Shown here piece by piece: positions 6,783 to 12,431 of a stretch of 22,737 bases of DNA. The DNA is from a virus. Both the position numbers and the translations under genes were made by a program. The notes below the pieces were generated by a model, which was given only the letters and a program-made list of their open reading frames with translations, was not told the DNA's origin and did no database searches. Within the stretch, counting starts at the first letter, position 1; each line of letters starts with the position of its first letter. The stretch lies in IMG/VR virus record IMGVR_UViG_3300034190_001393, positions 1 to 22,737 of that record, one strand, 5' to 3'.

Positions 6783-8425
6783 ATAGTCTCGTCTGGCTCC
6801 CAATCTGAAATCCGTTCTTTCCATGATACATTCCTTGTGTTAAGTTTATCCCAATGTGTACGTAGTACCTCTGCACATATTGCTAGTGCAATTACAGTGT
6901 CATCATAACATCCTGGAGCAGCTTCGGTTTTCCCACTTGCAGTGGCAATGTAGTCTTTAAGCTCTCTTATAATAATCGGAGAGGGTATCATAATGTCTTC
7001 GTTATCTATGAGATTCTTTAAGTTCCCTATAATTACTGGTTTAGACGCAGATGTTGTTCTAAACCCTAGACGCATACCTTCTTCATTAGACACATTAGCC
7101 ATTTTAGTTTGTTTGTATAGATTTAAATATCCCATATGTTCTAGTTTCTGTAGAGTAGCAATACCCATTGAATTGGATTCTACTGCTAAGAAAGCATTGT
7201 TATAATATCTGCCTAGATAGAAAAGCAACTCTCCCCATAAGCTTGGGTCAATCCTATTGTTTCTATACACAGCTACAATCTCATAGCTATTGTTCATAAC
7301 AACAGCAGAACTGTAGTCTTGACCTACTCCTAGAGAAACATCAGCTCCTATAACATAAGGTTCTTCCCATCTAGGGTACTCATATATAGACAGATTACCT
7401 TCTCTGTTTTCATCAAACATTTTACTAGAGGGGTCCCACTCACTACGCCTTTGTTCTGGTCTAGGTATAAGAGAGTTTAGTCTATCTATATCAAAGACAT
7501 TAGAACCAGACACAATAAATGCTTCATCAGCTGTAGCAGGGTACTCTTGTTGGAATTTTATCTTACCACCTTCAGCAATCTTTAACCTTCTCCAGTAGAT
7601 TTGATCATTGTCTAGATCAAAATGCTCTACAAGTTCCTCTTCTTCTATAGTTAACTCCATTTCTTCAGGAGCTGTACGTCTATATTCATCTGTTATGTAC
7701 CAAGGTAGGAAGATTGGTAAGTATTCATTCTCACCTGCAACAGCACCCTTCCACAATCTGTAGAATTCTCCTTGAGCACCATTAGCTGTAGACTCAAGTA
7801 TTACTTCTGTACCTTTTGCTTGTGATATACCTTGGAATAAACCAGCAAGTATCTTCTCATCATGGGTCCAAAAGGCAATCTCTGAGAGATGTGCTATGGT
7901 TGGGGTAGTTCCCCTACCTGCTTCTGGAGATCCAGCTGTATATAGCCTGTAAGAGCCTACAGCATCTTTATCTTTATAAGCAGGTGATTGGATTTTAATC
8001 TCTTTAGCATTAGATGTAATTTCATTTGGTACTAAGCTACCTTCCATATTCCTAATAAGGTTCTTAGACATACTAAATAATGCATCAGAAGTAGCAGAAT
8101 CATGTGCCATAACTACAGATCTGGAATGTGGAGAGAAATAAGACTTCCAAAAGACCCTACCAGCACAATATGTACTAATGCCTTGCTGTCTAGCCTTTAA
8201 TATAATAGCTCTAACCCTACCAGTGTACTTATATTGTTCATCAAGAGCCTCTGTGATTTGTTTTTGACACTTATTAAACTTAAAAGGTACAAACCCTAGG
8301 CTAGTATCTTTAGTAATTATCTTGATTTGTTCTTGGGCAAAAGAAGAAAAGTCTTTTTCGTACCCCTTTAGCTTATTTCTTTTCTCTTTTTCTTTAAGAA
8401 GAGACATTATCTCCTTGTTATCCAT
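6773..8425 (-). CDS. terL: Terminase large subunit (packaging ATPase and nuclease)
   Basis: This 550-aa protein is the DNA packaging motor and headful or cos nuclease that docks on the portal. The ATPase domain shows a variant Walker A, KARQQGIST (residues 77-85), a Walker B region IAHLSEIAFW with the catalytic SE at 181-182, and the coupling motif ILESTANG (209-216). The RNase H-like nuclease domain shows D362 in IGADVSLGVGQD, E416 in FLAVESNSMG and D508/D509 in CYDDTVIALA, the usual three-acid metal site. Length is normal for the family. ATG 8425 follows AGGAGATAGAG. A promoter-like motif 25 bp upstream would start transcription toward it, making it the first gene of the leftward virion block. 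The portal follows about 0.9 kb downstream. Confidence 0.93.
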   Translation of the reverse strand: MDNKEIMSLLKEKEKRNKLKGYEKDFSSFAQEQIKIITKDTSLGFVPFKFNKCQKQITEALDEQYKYTGRVRAIILKARQQGISTYCAGRVFWKSYFSPHSRSVVMAHDSATSDALFSMSKNLIRNMEGSLVPNEITSNAKEIKIQSPAYKDKDAVGSYRLYTAGSPEAGRGTTPTIAHLSEIAFWTHDEKILAGLFQGISQAKGTEVILESTANGAQGEFYRLWKGAVAGENEYLPIFLPWYITDEYRRTAPEEMELTIEEEELVEHFDLDNDQIYWRRLKIAEGGKIKFQQEYPATADEAFIVSGSNVFDIDRLNSLIPRPEQRRSEWDPSSKMFDENREGNLSIYEYPRWEEPYVIGADVSLGVGQDYSSAVVMNNSYEIVAVYRNNRIDPSLWGELLFYLGRYYNNAFLAVESNSMGIATLQKLEHMGYLNLYKQTKMANVSNEEGMRLGFRTTSASKPVIIGNLKNLIDNEDIMIPSPIIIRELKDYIATASGKTEAAPGCYDDTVIALAICAEVLRTHWDKLNTRNVSWKERISDWEPDETMWI

Positions 8426-8446
8426 CTCTATCTCCTATGTTACATT

Positions 8447-8467
8447 GTCCCTATAAGGGACTTAGAG
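8447..8467 (-). promoter_or_regulatory. T7-like promoter motif driving the terminase/virion block
   Basis: Read on the minus strand this is CTCTAAGTCCCTTATAG followed by GGAC. The same 17-bp block occurs unchanged at 15917-15901 and with one change at 8776-8792. The TATAGGG end resembles the melting and start region of T7-type single-subunit RNA polymerase promoters (TATAGGGAGA in T7). Initiation at the first G would give a 25-nt leader before the ribosome binding site and ATG of the large terminase. GTCCC/GGGAC also forms a short inverted repeat here. No phage RNA polymerase gene is in the window, so recognition is inferred. Confidence 0.55.
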
Positions 8468-8506
8468 GATATATTGTAGTATTTTGTAGAGTTGTAGGTA
8501 TCTGTA

Positions 8507-8524
8507 GGGGGTTTTATAGCCCCC
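8507..8524. repeat. GGGGG/CCCCC hairpin in the control region
   Basis: This is a 5-bp all-GC stem with an 8-nt loop (TTTTATAG). It lies between the two leftward promoter-like motifs. There is no adjacent T-run on either strand, so an intrinsic terminator is not supported; a protein-binding or replication role is possible. Confidence 0.3.
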
Positions 8525-8588
8525 TTAAGAGCTTAAGGACACATGAGAATGACTTATTATTTTCACTATACCCTCTTATAATTCTGCA

Positions 8589-8610
8589 CCCCCCTATAAA
8601 TCTCTTAGAG
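8589..8610 (-). promoter_or_regulatory. Second leftward promoter-like motif
   Basis: The minus strand reads CTCTAAGAGATTTATAGGGG, with more G residues after it. It matches the other copies in CTCTAAG, in the five-base spacing and in TATAGGG, but differs in the spacer (AGATT instead of TCCCT). It points toward the large terminase, about 140 bp upstream of the 8447-8467 copy. Conservation of both ends with a changed middle supports a bipartite recognition site rather than a simple duplication. Confidence 0.45.
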
Positions 8611-8775
8611 GCTCTCTCAGTGATCTAATCAGCATAGGTACTGTGGGACTCCCTGAGACTCTTTAGGGATCTGAGAGGATCTCTAAGGAAGTCTTAAGGG
8701 GTGTGATCACATAGAACCTAGCGAGAGTAGTGGTGTACTGTAAGATTCTGTAAGAGGTACTGTGGGGATCACATT

Positions 8776-8797
8776 CTCTAAGTTCCTTATAGGGAGA
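8776..8797 (+). promoter_or_regulatory. Rightward T7-like promoter motif for early genes
   Basis: The plus strand reads CTCTAAGTTCCTTATAG then GGAGA, one mismatch from the leftward copies in the 17-bp block. The TATAGGGAGA end is identical to the initiation region of the T7 promoter consensus. It faces the plus-strand genes, the first of which starts at 8988, giving a leader of about 195 nt that contains the hairpin at 8922-8947. Confidence 0.55.
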
Positions 8798-8921
8798 GTC
8801 CCTTCCAGCCCTACCCTTAAGTTCTCTATATGTATAGTACATCTTATAGGAATCAAGTAAGATCAGATAGCTATAGTAGAACCTGTCAGGGTAGACACCA
8901 ACTTAGGTTCTTACTGTTTAG

Positions 8922-8951
8922 TCTGGAATCTGTCGGCAAGCTCCAGATTTT
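8922..8951 (+). terminator. Leader hairpin with short T-run before the first early gene
   Basis: TCTGGA (8922-8927) pairs perfectly with TCCAGA (8942-8947) across a 14-nt loop and is followed by TTTT. It lies about 40 bp before the first plus-strand gene, whose ribosome binding site is in CTCTTGAAAGGAG. The form fits a weak terminator, an attenuator or an RNA processing hairpin in the leader. The short U-run makes full termination doubtful. Confidence 0.4.
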
Positions 8952-8987
8952 AGAAGAATTAATTATCTCTCTTGAAAGGAGAATCCT

Positions 8988-9284
8988 ATGACTAAATCAG
9001 CTCCGCTACACACTGTTGTTCGTCCTACTTGGAAAGCCCACAAGGGCCAGAACCATATTGCATACTCTGTTGCATATGGTAACTATGGGGAGTTCACTGT
9101 AACAAACTATAAGGCAAAGTCGAACTGCTTTGATATCTACCTAAAGAAGAACGGATGTCCAATCCAAGTTCGTCTTGGTACTCTTGGTAAATTCAATACA
9201 ATAAAGGATGTTCTTGCTTTCGCAAAGCTTTCTATACAGATAATGATGCTACAATCGCTTTGCAAAACTTCTACTACCCACTAA
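8988..9284 (+). CDS. Hypothetical early protein, possible frameshift near its end
   Basis: This 98-aa protein is preceded by a strong ribosome binding site (TTGAAAGGAG). I do not recognise it. The N-terminal 78 residues look protein-like (HKGQNHIAYSVAYGNYGEFT; RLGTLGKFNTIKDVLAFAK). The last 20 (SIQIMMLQSLCKTSTTH) look out of frame. Shifting by minus one at the TTT near 9230 gives FYTDNDATIALQNFYYPLRN ending at TAG 9299-9301, which reads much more like a protein end. A lost T in that T-run, or a programmed shift, is possible. It is the first gene of the rightward block and so likely expressed early in infection. Confidence 0.6.
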   Translation: MTKSAPLHTVVRPTWKAHKGQNHIAYSVAYGNYGEFTVTNYKAKSNCFDIYLKKNGCPIQVRLGTLGKFNTIKDVLAFAKLSIQIMMLQSLCKTSTTH

Positions 9285-9286
9285 GA

Positions 9287-9361
9287 AATAAATTAAACTA
9301 GCAAGGGCAATTAAGGTTGCCTTTCGTAGTCTAATTTAACAACTCTTGAAAGGAGTAAACA
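9287..9361 (+). repeat. Intergenic module, copy A
   Basis: This is the first of three closely similar modules of about 75 bp that fill the gaps between successive small genes. Each starts AATAAATT(A/G)AACTA, contains a hairpin built on GGCAA/TTGCC (here GGGCAA, loop, TTGCC), continues with TAGTCTAATTTAACAACTC and ends in the ribosome binding site TTGAAAGGAGTA before the next ATG. It acts at least as the translation initiation region of the gene at 9362; the conserved hairpin suggests RNA processing or stability control. Confidence 0.7.
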
Positions 9362-9610
9362 ATGATACACTTATGTAAACAATCACTCTTCAGTGGTGAA
9401 TCTAACTGCATGTCTTTTGATATTGAACCTCAAGTCTTTGAGGAATCTTTTTCAAAATGGGAGAAGGGTGAACTAATACAAAATGCTTTTCCTATGCTCA
9501 ATGCAGATGAGCGTGAGTTCCTTATGACAGGAATGACTGCCTCTGAGACGTTGCTTTGGAATCAAACGATGGTTGAGCCAGTTCAGTCTGGTATGGAGTG
9601 GCGCAACTAA
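9362..9610 (+). CDS. Small early protein with REFLMTGMT motif
   Basis: This 82-aa acidic protein contains KWEKGELIQNAFPMLNADER then EFLMTGMTASE. The pattern 'W-x-x-G-x-x-I-Q-x-A-x-P-x-L-x-A-D-x-R-E-F-L-x-x-G-x-T' is one I recall in small proteins of diverse phages and some plasmids, with no established function. The final ten residues carry no special motif. The start ATG 9362 follows the ribosome binding site of intergenic module A. It is likely an early host-interaction protein, inferred only from position. Confidence 0.65.
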   Translation: MIHLCKQSLFSGESNCMSFDIEPQVFEESFSKWEKGELIQNAFPMLNADEREFLMTGMTASETLLWNQTMVEPVQSGMEWRN

Positions 9611-9612
9611 AT

Positions 9613-9688
9613 AATAAATTGAACTAACAAGGGCAATCGAGGTTGCCTTTTCATAGTCTAATTTAACAACTCTTGAAAGGAGTATACT
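9613..9688 (+). repeat. Intergenic module, copy B
   Basis: This is the second copy of the repeated intergenic module. The hairpin is AAGGGCAA, loop TCGAGG, TTGCCTTT, and the TAGTCTAATTTAACAACTC block and the TTGAAAGGAGTA ribosome binding site are unchanged. It differs from copy A at scattered bases outside these elements, so it is an old duplication kept under constraint rather than a recent one. Confidence 0.7.
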
Positions 9689-10081
9689 ATGACTATTTCT
9701 GAAACAATGACACTTGTGAGAACAGCAAAGAAAGCTCTCAAAGAAGCAGAAGAACGTGAAGAATTGTGTCGTAAAACTGTCAAAAGACTGTTAAACGAAA
9801 TTCCTCACGAATGGGAAGACATAGCTGATGACTTCAATAACTTCTGTAATAACTCACTCTCTGTTATAAATGAGGACTTTGAAGATATCAGAGATCCAAA
9901 TGAAGTATTGAAGGACATAGAGGAAGCTGTTGACATAGTTATTAATAATGAAATGGCTAGATCTACAGAATACCTAGAGCAAAATGAATTAAATCTAATA
10001 GCATTAGCTAGATGCAATGCTTACCTCTCAGTACGAGATAGGTGGTTAGCAGAAATATGTGATGCTATAGAGAAACAATAA
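9689..10081 (+). CDS. Hypothetical helical early protein, 130 aa
   Basis: I do not recognise this protein. It is acidic and almost entirely helical in appearance. Residues 8-35 form a charged heptad-like helix (TAKKALKEAEEREELCRKTV), followed by acidic segments with DIADDFNNF-like and DFEDIRDPNEVL patterns. Two cysteines lie in unconserved-looking positions, and there is no membrane segment. The start ATG follows module B; the stop TAA lies within the beginning of module C. Acidic small early proteins of phages often bind host proteins or mimic DNA, but nothing here proves such a role. Confidence 0.6.
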   Translation: MTISETMTLVRTAKKALKEAEEREELCRKTVKRLLNEIPHEWEDIADDFNNFCNNSLSVINEDFEDIRDPNEVLKDIEEAVDIVINNEMARSTEYLEQNELNLIALARCNAYLSVRDRWLAEICDAIEKQ

Positions 10082-10150
10082 ATTAAACTAGCAAAGGCAG
10101 TTGCGATTGCCTTTCGTAGTCTAATTTAACAACTCTTGAAAGGAGTAAAT
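10077..10150 (+). repeat. Intergenic module, copy C
   Basis: This is the third copy of the repeated intergenic module. The hairpin has a perfect 7-bp stem, AAAGGCA and TGCCTTT, around an 8-nt loop; base changes relative to copies A and B keep pairing possible. The TAGTCTAATTTAACAACTC block and the TTGAAAGGAGTA ribosome binding site are the same. The module begins inside the stop codon of the preceding gene. Confidence 0.7.
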
Positions 10151-10339
10151 ATGGCTAGTGCAAACGGCTACAGCATGACTTTGGTTATGCAAAAAAAAGA
10201 AGATGATGGGAAAGGAAGAAACTCTACTCTCTTCTATCGTCTTGATGATACTAACAGTAAAATCGATCCAATCATCAAAGGTTGGGAAGATGCTGGTTAT
10301 ATTGTAGAGTCTGTAAGCTTCGTAAGAGGTGGTAGATAA
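10151..10339 (+). CDS. Hypothetical 62-aa early protein
   Basis: ATG 10151 is chosen because it lies directly behind the TTGAAAGGAG ribosome binding site of module C; a TTG further upstream sits inside that site. The protein reads as a small alpha/beta fold: MASANGYSMTLVMQKKEDD, then TLFYRLDDTNSKIDPIIKG, then WEDAGYIVESVSFVRGG. I do not recognise a family. The last base of its stop overlaps the next ATG (TAATG), so the next gene is likely coupled. Confidence 0.6.
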   Translation: MASANGYSMTLVMQKKEDDGKGRNSTLFYRLDDTNSKIDPIIKGWEDAGYIVESVSFVRGGR

Positions 10340-10584
10340 TGGAAGATCTAAACAGATTGCGACTAAAGCTAATTGATAACTACGAACTATCTATGATTCA
10401 ACCTAAAGGAGCTACTACTATTGAAGTAGCTCTTATAAATCCAGAAGGAGACATTGAAGAATTTTCGTCTGCGTTCATGGAAGAACCTGATCAAGTACAT
10501 CAGAATCTATCAGCGCATAAATTAATCAGAGCTATCTATAGAGCTGAAACTCATATAAGGAGAGGTAACTACTATGATAAGTAA
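10339..10584 (+). CDS. Hypothetical 81-aa protein
   Basis: I do not recognise this protein. It has a beta-like segment (GATTIEVALINPEGDIEEF) and a helical C-terminal half (HQNLSAHKLIRAIYRAETHI). It is translationally coupled to its upstream neighbour by TAATG and overlaps the start of the next small gene by 11 bp. It is part of a run of four overlapping short genes that ends just before the SSB gene. Confidence 0.58.
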   Translation: MEDLNRLRLKLIDNYELSMIQPKGATTIEVALINPEGDIEEFSSAFMEEPDQVHQNLSAHKLIRAIYRAETHIRRGNYYDK

Positions 10585-10684
10585 TAAAAATGAGGCCATT
10601 AAAGCAACTATGGCTAAGTATCCTCAAATGAATAAGGCAACTGCAACTTACTATGTTGAAGAAGTCTTAGGATACTTTAAATGA
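10574..10684 (+). CDS. Small 36-aa protein
   Basis: This is a short ORF with a clear ribosome binding site (AGGAGAGG, eight bases before ATG 10574). The product contains AIKATMAKYPQMNKATATYY followed by VEEVLGYFK, two short helices that resemble a small helical domain. It overlaps the preceding gene by 11 bp and the next by four bases (ATGA). I do not recognise a family. Its overlaps on both sides and the good ribosome binding site argue for real translation. Confidence 0.5.
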   Translation: MISNKNEAIKATMAKYPQMNKATATYYVEEVLGYFK

Positions 10685-10788
10685 TGTTCTGGCTAGAATG
10701 GCTATTCATCACAAGTTGGATGGTCTTTTGCATATGGTATGCTTGGGATCACTATCAAGAACTTATAGGCAAGCGTCCTAAAAAGTAA
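10681..10788 (+). CDS. Small Trp-rich membrane protein, 35 aa
   Basis: This ORF begins with tandem ATG codons overlapping the upstream stop. The product is one membrane helix rich in aromatics (FWLEWLFITSWMVFCIWYAW) followed by a short polar tail ending GKRPKK. Five Trp residues in 35 are striking. The positive tail suggests a C-terminus inside the cell. Such single-span micro-proteins in phages can be inhibitors of host membrane enzymes or small holins, but no function can be assigned. Confidence 0.5.
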   Translation: MMFWLEWLFITSWMVFCIWYAWDHYQELIGKRPKK

Positions 10789-10789
10789 A

Positions 10790-10823
10790 AGATCTTTTAG
10801 GGGTTCGACCACAGGGGCCGAAC
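10790..10823 (+). repeat. Palindrome and hairpin upstream of the SSB gene
   Basis: Two elements lie in a row. The first is the self-complementary AAAAGATCTTTT. The second is a hairpin with GTTCG (10803-10807) pairing with CGAAC (10819-10823) around ACCACAGGGGC. The sequence TTCGACCACAGGGG recurs at 15859-15872 and in altered form at 11510-11523. There is no T-run after the second hairpin, so RNA processing or a protein-binding site is more likely than termination. Confidence 0.45.
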
Positions 10824-10867
10824 TTCTAAAGAATAATTAATCTAAATCCATATAAAGGAATATAACT

Positions 10868-11362
10868 ATGGAATTCACTCCACGTAACTTTCTAATCAAA
10901 GACATCTCTTATAACTACAGTCGGTTAACTACACCTCACGATCAGTTCAACACTGGTACTAGAGTACTTGAAATTCAAGGTGAATGCTCTAAAGATCAGA
11001 TGGCTTACTTTGTAGAGAACCACGTACCATTTAAAGAAAAAGATGGTAAATGTATTGTCTCTCTAAAACGTAAGGAATTTCGTTCTAATGGTGACCCAAA
11101 CGGACCAGTTAGAGTTGTCGATGGTAAGAATCAACCTCTAGACCCTTCCATAATTGGTAATGGATCTAAAGGTAATGCTATAGTTTACCAAATGGAATAC
11201 AACACCGCTGGACGTAAAGGGATCTTCAACTCTCTTACAGCTGTTCAAATCACTGATCTGGTTGAATACACTGGTGGTGCTAACGATATGGAATTTGATA
11301 TCGTTGGTGGTGGTACTGTTACTCCTAGCAATTCTGCAAGTAACGATGCCGATTTGTTTTAA
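10868..11362 (+). CDS. Single-stranded DNA-binding protein, T7 gp2.5-like
   Basis: This 164-aa protein has the size and end expected for a phage SSB of the T7 gp2.5 type: a beta-rich OB-fold core (for example QPLDPSIIGNGSKGNAIVYQ, then FNSLTAVQITDLVEY) followed by a flexible acidic tail ending NDADLF. In gp2.5 the acidic tail with a terminal Phe contacts the polymerase and helicase, and the same end is visible here. It would coat single-stranded DNA during replication and recombination. The gene has its own leader (hairpins at 10790-10823, ribosome binding site AAAGGAATATAACT before ATG 10868) and a strong terminator downstream at 11408-11449, so it may be a separate, highly expressed transcript. 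The polymerase and primase-helicase partners lie further right. Confidence 0.8.
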   Translation: MEFTPRNFLIKDISYNYSRLTTPHDQFNTGTRVLEIQGECSKDQMAYFVENHVPFKEKDGKCIVSLKRKEFRSNGDPNGPVRVVDGKNQPLDPSIIGNGSKGNAIVYQMEYNTAGRKGIFNSLTAVQITDLVEYTGGANDMEFDIVGGGTVTPSNSASNDADLF

Positions 11363-11407
11363 TACTATAAGATCTGAGCATATCTATAAACTGCTCATGT
11401 AATTAAA

Positions 11408-11449
11408 TCCTAGGAGAACTCGAAGGTTCTCTTAGGATCTATTTTTTTT
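11408..11449 (+). terminator. Strong intrinsic terminator after the SSB gene
   Basis: TCCTAGGAGAAC (11408-11419) pairs with GTTCTCTTAGGA (11426-11437), 12 bp with one G-U pair and a 6-nt loop, followed by TCTA and then eight T residues (11442-11449). This is a textbook Rho-independent terminator on the plus strand. It is also the first of a run of hairpins that continues to 11621. Confidence 0.82.
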
Positions 11450-11458
11450 AAGAAAGGA

Positions 11459-11621
11459 ATCCCCAAGGGGATACTATTTTTCAAAAGTCCTCAAGGGGAC
11501 TTTTAGAAATTCGCCCACGGGGGACGAATTTAAGAAGATTGCATCCTTCGGATACATCTATATTTTAAAAAGTTCCCTATCGGAAACTTTAAGAAGATGA
11601 AAAATCTCTTAGAGATTTTTC
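11459..11621 (+). ncRNA. Array of six tandem hairpins, possible structured RNA
   Basis: Immediately after the SSB terminator come six more inverted repeats with little spare sequence: ATCCCC/GGGGAT (11459-11472), AAAAGTCC/GGACTTTT (11483-11504), AAATTCG/CGAATTT with inner CCC/GGG (11507-11531), ATCC/GGAT with outer TG/CA (11540-11556), AAAGTT/AACTTT with inner CC/GG (11569-11590), and GAAAAATCTC/GAGATTTTTC with a 3-nt loop (11599-11621). Short purine-rich linkers, AAGAAGAT twice, separate them. No ORF fits. This may be a non-coding RNA, an RNA stability element, an origin region, or a binding array. The 412-bp gap between genes (11363-11774) is otherwise filled by the terminator, one copy of the 16-bp repeat and a possible micro-ORF. 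Confidence 0.5.
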
Positions 11622-11637
11622 AAAATAACTGGTGAGG

Positions 11638-11653
11638 ACCGACAAAGCGCACT
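11638..11653 (+). repeat. 16-bp direct repeat, copy 1
   Basis: ACCGACAAAGCGCACT lies 16 bp after the last hairpin of the tandem array. Two identical copies in the same orientation are at 15369-15384 and 15402-15417. The sequence is more GC-rich than its surroundings and contains the palindrome GCGC. Confidence 0.7.
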
Positions 11654-11675
11654 CAAAATATTAGAGGCAAAAACA

Positions 11676-11747
11676 ATTTTATCATTTACAATTTACTTAG
11701 CTATGGCAATATATGTGCTCATAGCTGTTATACTTAAAAAACCTTAA
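11676..11747 (+). CDS. Possible 23-aa membrane peptide with ATT start
   Basis: An open frame reads LSFTIYLAMAIYVLIAVILK and then KP before TAA, a perfect small transmembrane helix with a positive end. The only ATG (11703) gives just 14 residues and has no ribosome binding site. However, ATT at 11676 lies eight bases after AGAGG, so a rare ATT start is conceivable. The frame is open back to 11613 without another start codon. It may be translated or may be chance; the hydrophobic run followed by KKP is the only support. Confidence 0.25.
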   Translation: MLSFTIYLAMAIYVLIAVILKKP

Positions 11748-11774
11748 CTTAATTAGTCCAGAAAGGCTATCACT

Positions 11775-11987
11775 ATGACAACAGTAAATCCAATCGGAAG
11801 ACATAACTTACAATTCAGACGTACAACAAAACGATACGGTAAACCAATAGGATCTTTCTCTAATCATCAAGGATACCTTTCTGTAGCTCGTGACACTGAA
11901 ACAGGACAGTTCGTATCTCGTGCTAAACTATCTGTGGCTACTGTAGATCGTATTCGTAACGTAATCAAACTACGAGGTTTCAACTAA
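11775..11987 (+). CDS. Hypothetical basic 70-aa protein
   Basis: I do not recognise this protein. It is basic and Arg-rich, with predicted short beta strands (SFSNHQGYLSVARDTETGQF) and a C-terminal helix (VATVDRIRNVIKLRGF). The ribosome binding site AGAAAGGC lies before ATG 11775. It starts a chain of overlapping small genes (11775-12585). The basic character could indicate nucleic-acid binding, without direct evidence. Confidence 0.6.
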   Translation: MTTVNPIGRHNLQFRRTTKRYGKPIGSFSNHQGYLSVARDTETGQFVSRAKLSVATVDRIRNVIKLRGFN

Positions 11988-12202
11988 TGGACAAACAAAA
12001 TATCTTCTGGACAGCAGAAGGTGAAGTAGTAATAGAAATAGCAGAACGAGCATTGATACTAAGTCGTAAAGAAGCAGAGGATTTGTTCGTTGATCTTGGT
12101 TTCGTATTAAAAGATATGGCTCACGCAACTGATGTATTAGAAGTTGCAGAAGCTATTGCACTAGACGAAAAGGAAACTCTGGCTGAATTGGCTAATGGGT
12201 GA
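11987..12202 (+). CDS. Hypothetical acidic 71-aa protein
   Basis: This acidic protein is coupled to the previous gene by a TAATG overlap. It begins with a beta-like segment (FWTAEGEVVIEIAERALILS) and continues with two helices containing KEAEDLFVDLGFVLKDMA and VLEVAEAIALDEKETLAELA. There is no membrane segment and no cysteine. I do not recognise a family. Opposite charge to its upstream neighbour (basic) raises the possibility that the two products pair. Confidence 0.58.
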   Translation: MDKQNIFWTAEGEVVIEIAERALILSRKEAEDLFVDLGFVLKDMAHATDVLEVAEAIALDEKETLAELANG

Positions 12203-12431
12203 CATAGTAAACTTTGAAGAACAAAAAAGAGCTATGGAATATCGTAGGATTGCCCAACTCTTCAATGTTATAGTTCACATAGGCACAAATGATGAATACG
12301 AAATTGACATGGAATGCAATGATGAATATGATAATTGGGCAATCTTCAAAGGTATAGAAGTTCTTTACGCTAAGTTCGGAATTGAGCATGGATTTCTTGG
12401 AGCAGATGATGATCAAAAGAAAGATGAATAA
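12195..12431 (+). CDS. Hypothetical acidic 78-aa protein
   Basis: I do not recognise this protein. It overlaps the preceding gene by 8 bp and is rich in Asp and Glu, with IGTNDEYEIDMECNDEYDNW in the middle and an acidic-basic tail, GADDDQKKDE. The N-terminal half has a helix, EEQKRAMEYRRIAQLFNVIV. There is no membrane segment. Its context is a tightly packed block of short early-type genes. Confidence 0.55.
   Translation: MGDIVNFEEQKRAMEYRRIAQLFNVIVHIGTNDEYEIDMECNDEYDNWAIFKGIEVLYAKFGIEHGFLGADDDQKKDE

Larger units (their letters stand above)
8426..8987. promoter_or_regulatory. Divergent control region between virion and early blocks
   Basis: This 562-bp gap separates all leftward virion genes from the rightward early and replication genes. 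I see no convincing gene; the 63-codon frame at 8437-8628 has no ribosome binding site and a composition unlike its neighbours. The region holds three copies of a promoter-like motif (two leftward, one rightward), a GGGGG/CCCCC hairpin (8507-8524), a TGTGATCACA palindrome (about 8702-8711), a second GATCACAT at about 8767-8774, and a hairpin before the first early gene (8922-8947). Between them are many short degenerate units of the kind TCTNAGG and CTTAAGGG. It probably carries the main phage promoters and could also hold an origin of replication. Confidence 0.6.

Noticed and set aside
8437-8628. 63-codon ORF in the control region, plus strand
   Set aside because: No ribosome binding site, rich in Cys/Arg/Leu from repeat-like DNA, and it lies over two promoter-like motifs on the other strand.
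9287-10150. CRISPR-like spacing of repeated units
   Set aside because: The units are separated by whole genes of different length and each ends in a ribosome binding site.
10800-10825. GGTTCGACC, which looks like a tRNA T-arm
   Set aside because: No acceptor stem, anticodon arm or D-arm around it; it is part of a hairpin family with a conserved CCACAGGGG loop.
11599-11621. CTCTAAGAGATTT on the minus strand as a further promoter
   Set aside because: It matches the first half of the motif but lacks TATAG; it is simply one arm of a perfect 10-bp hairpin.
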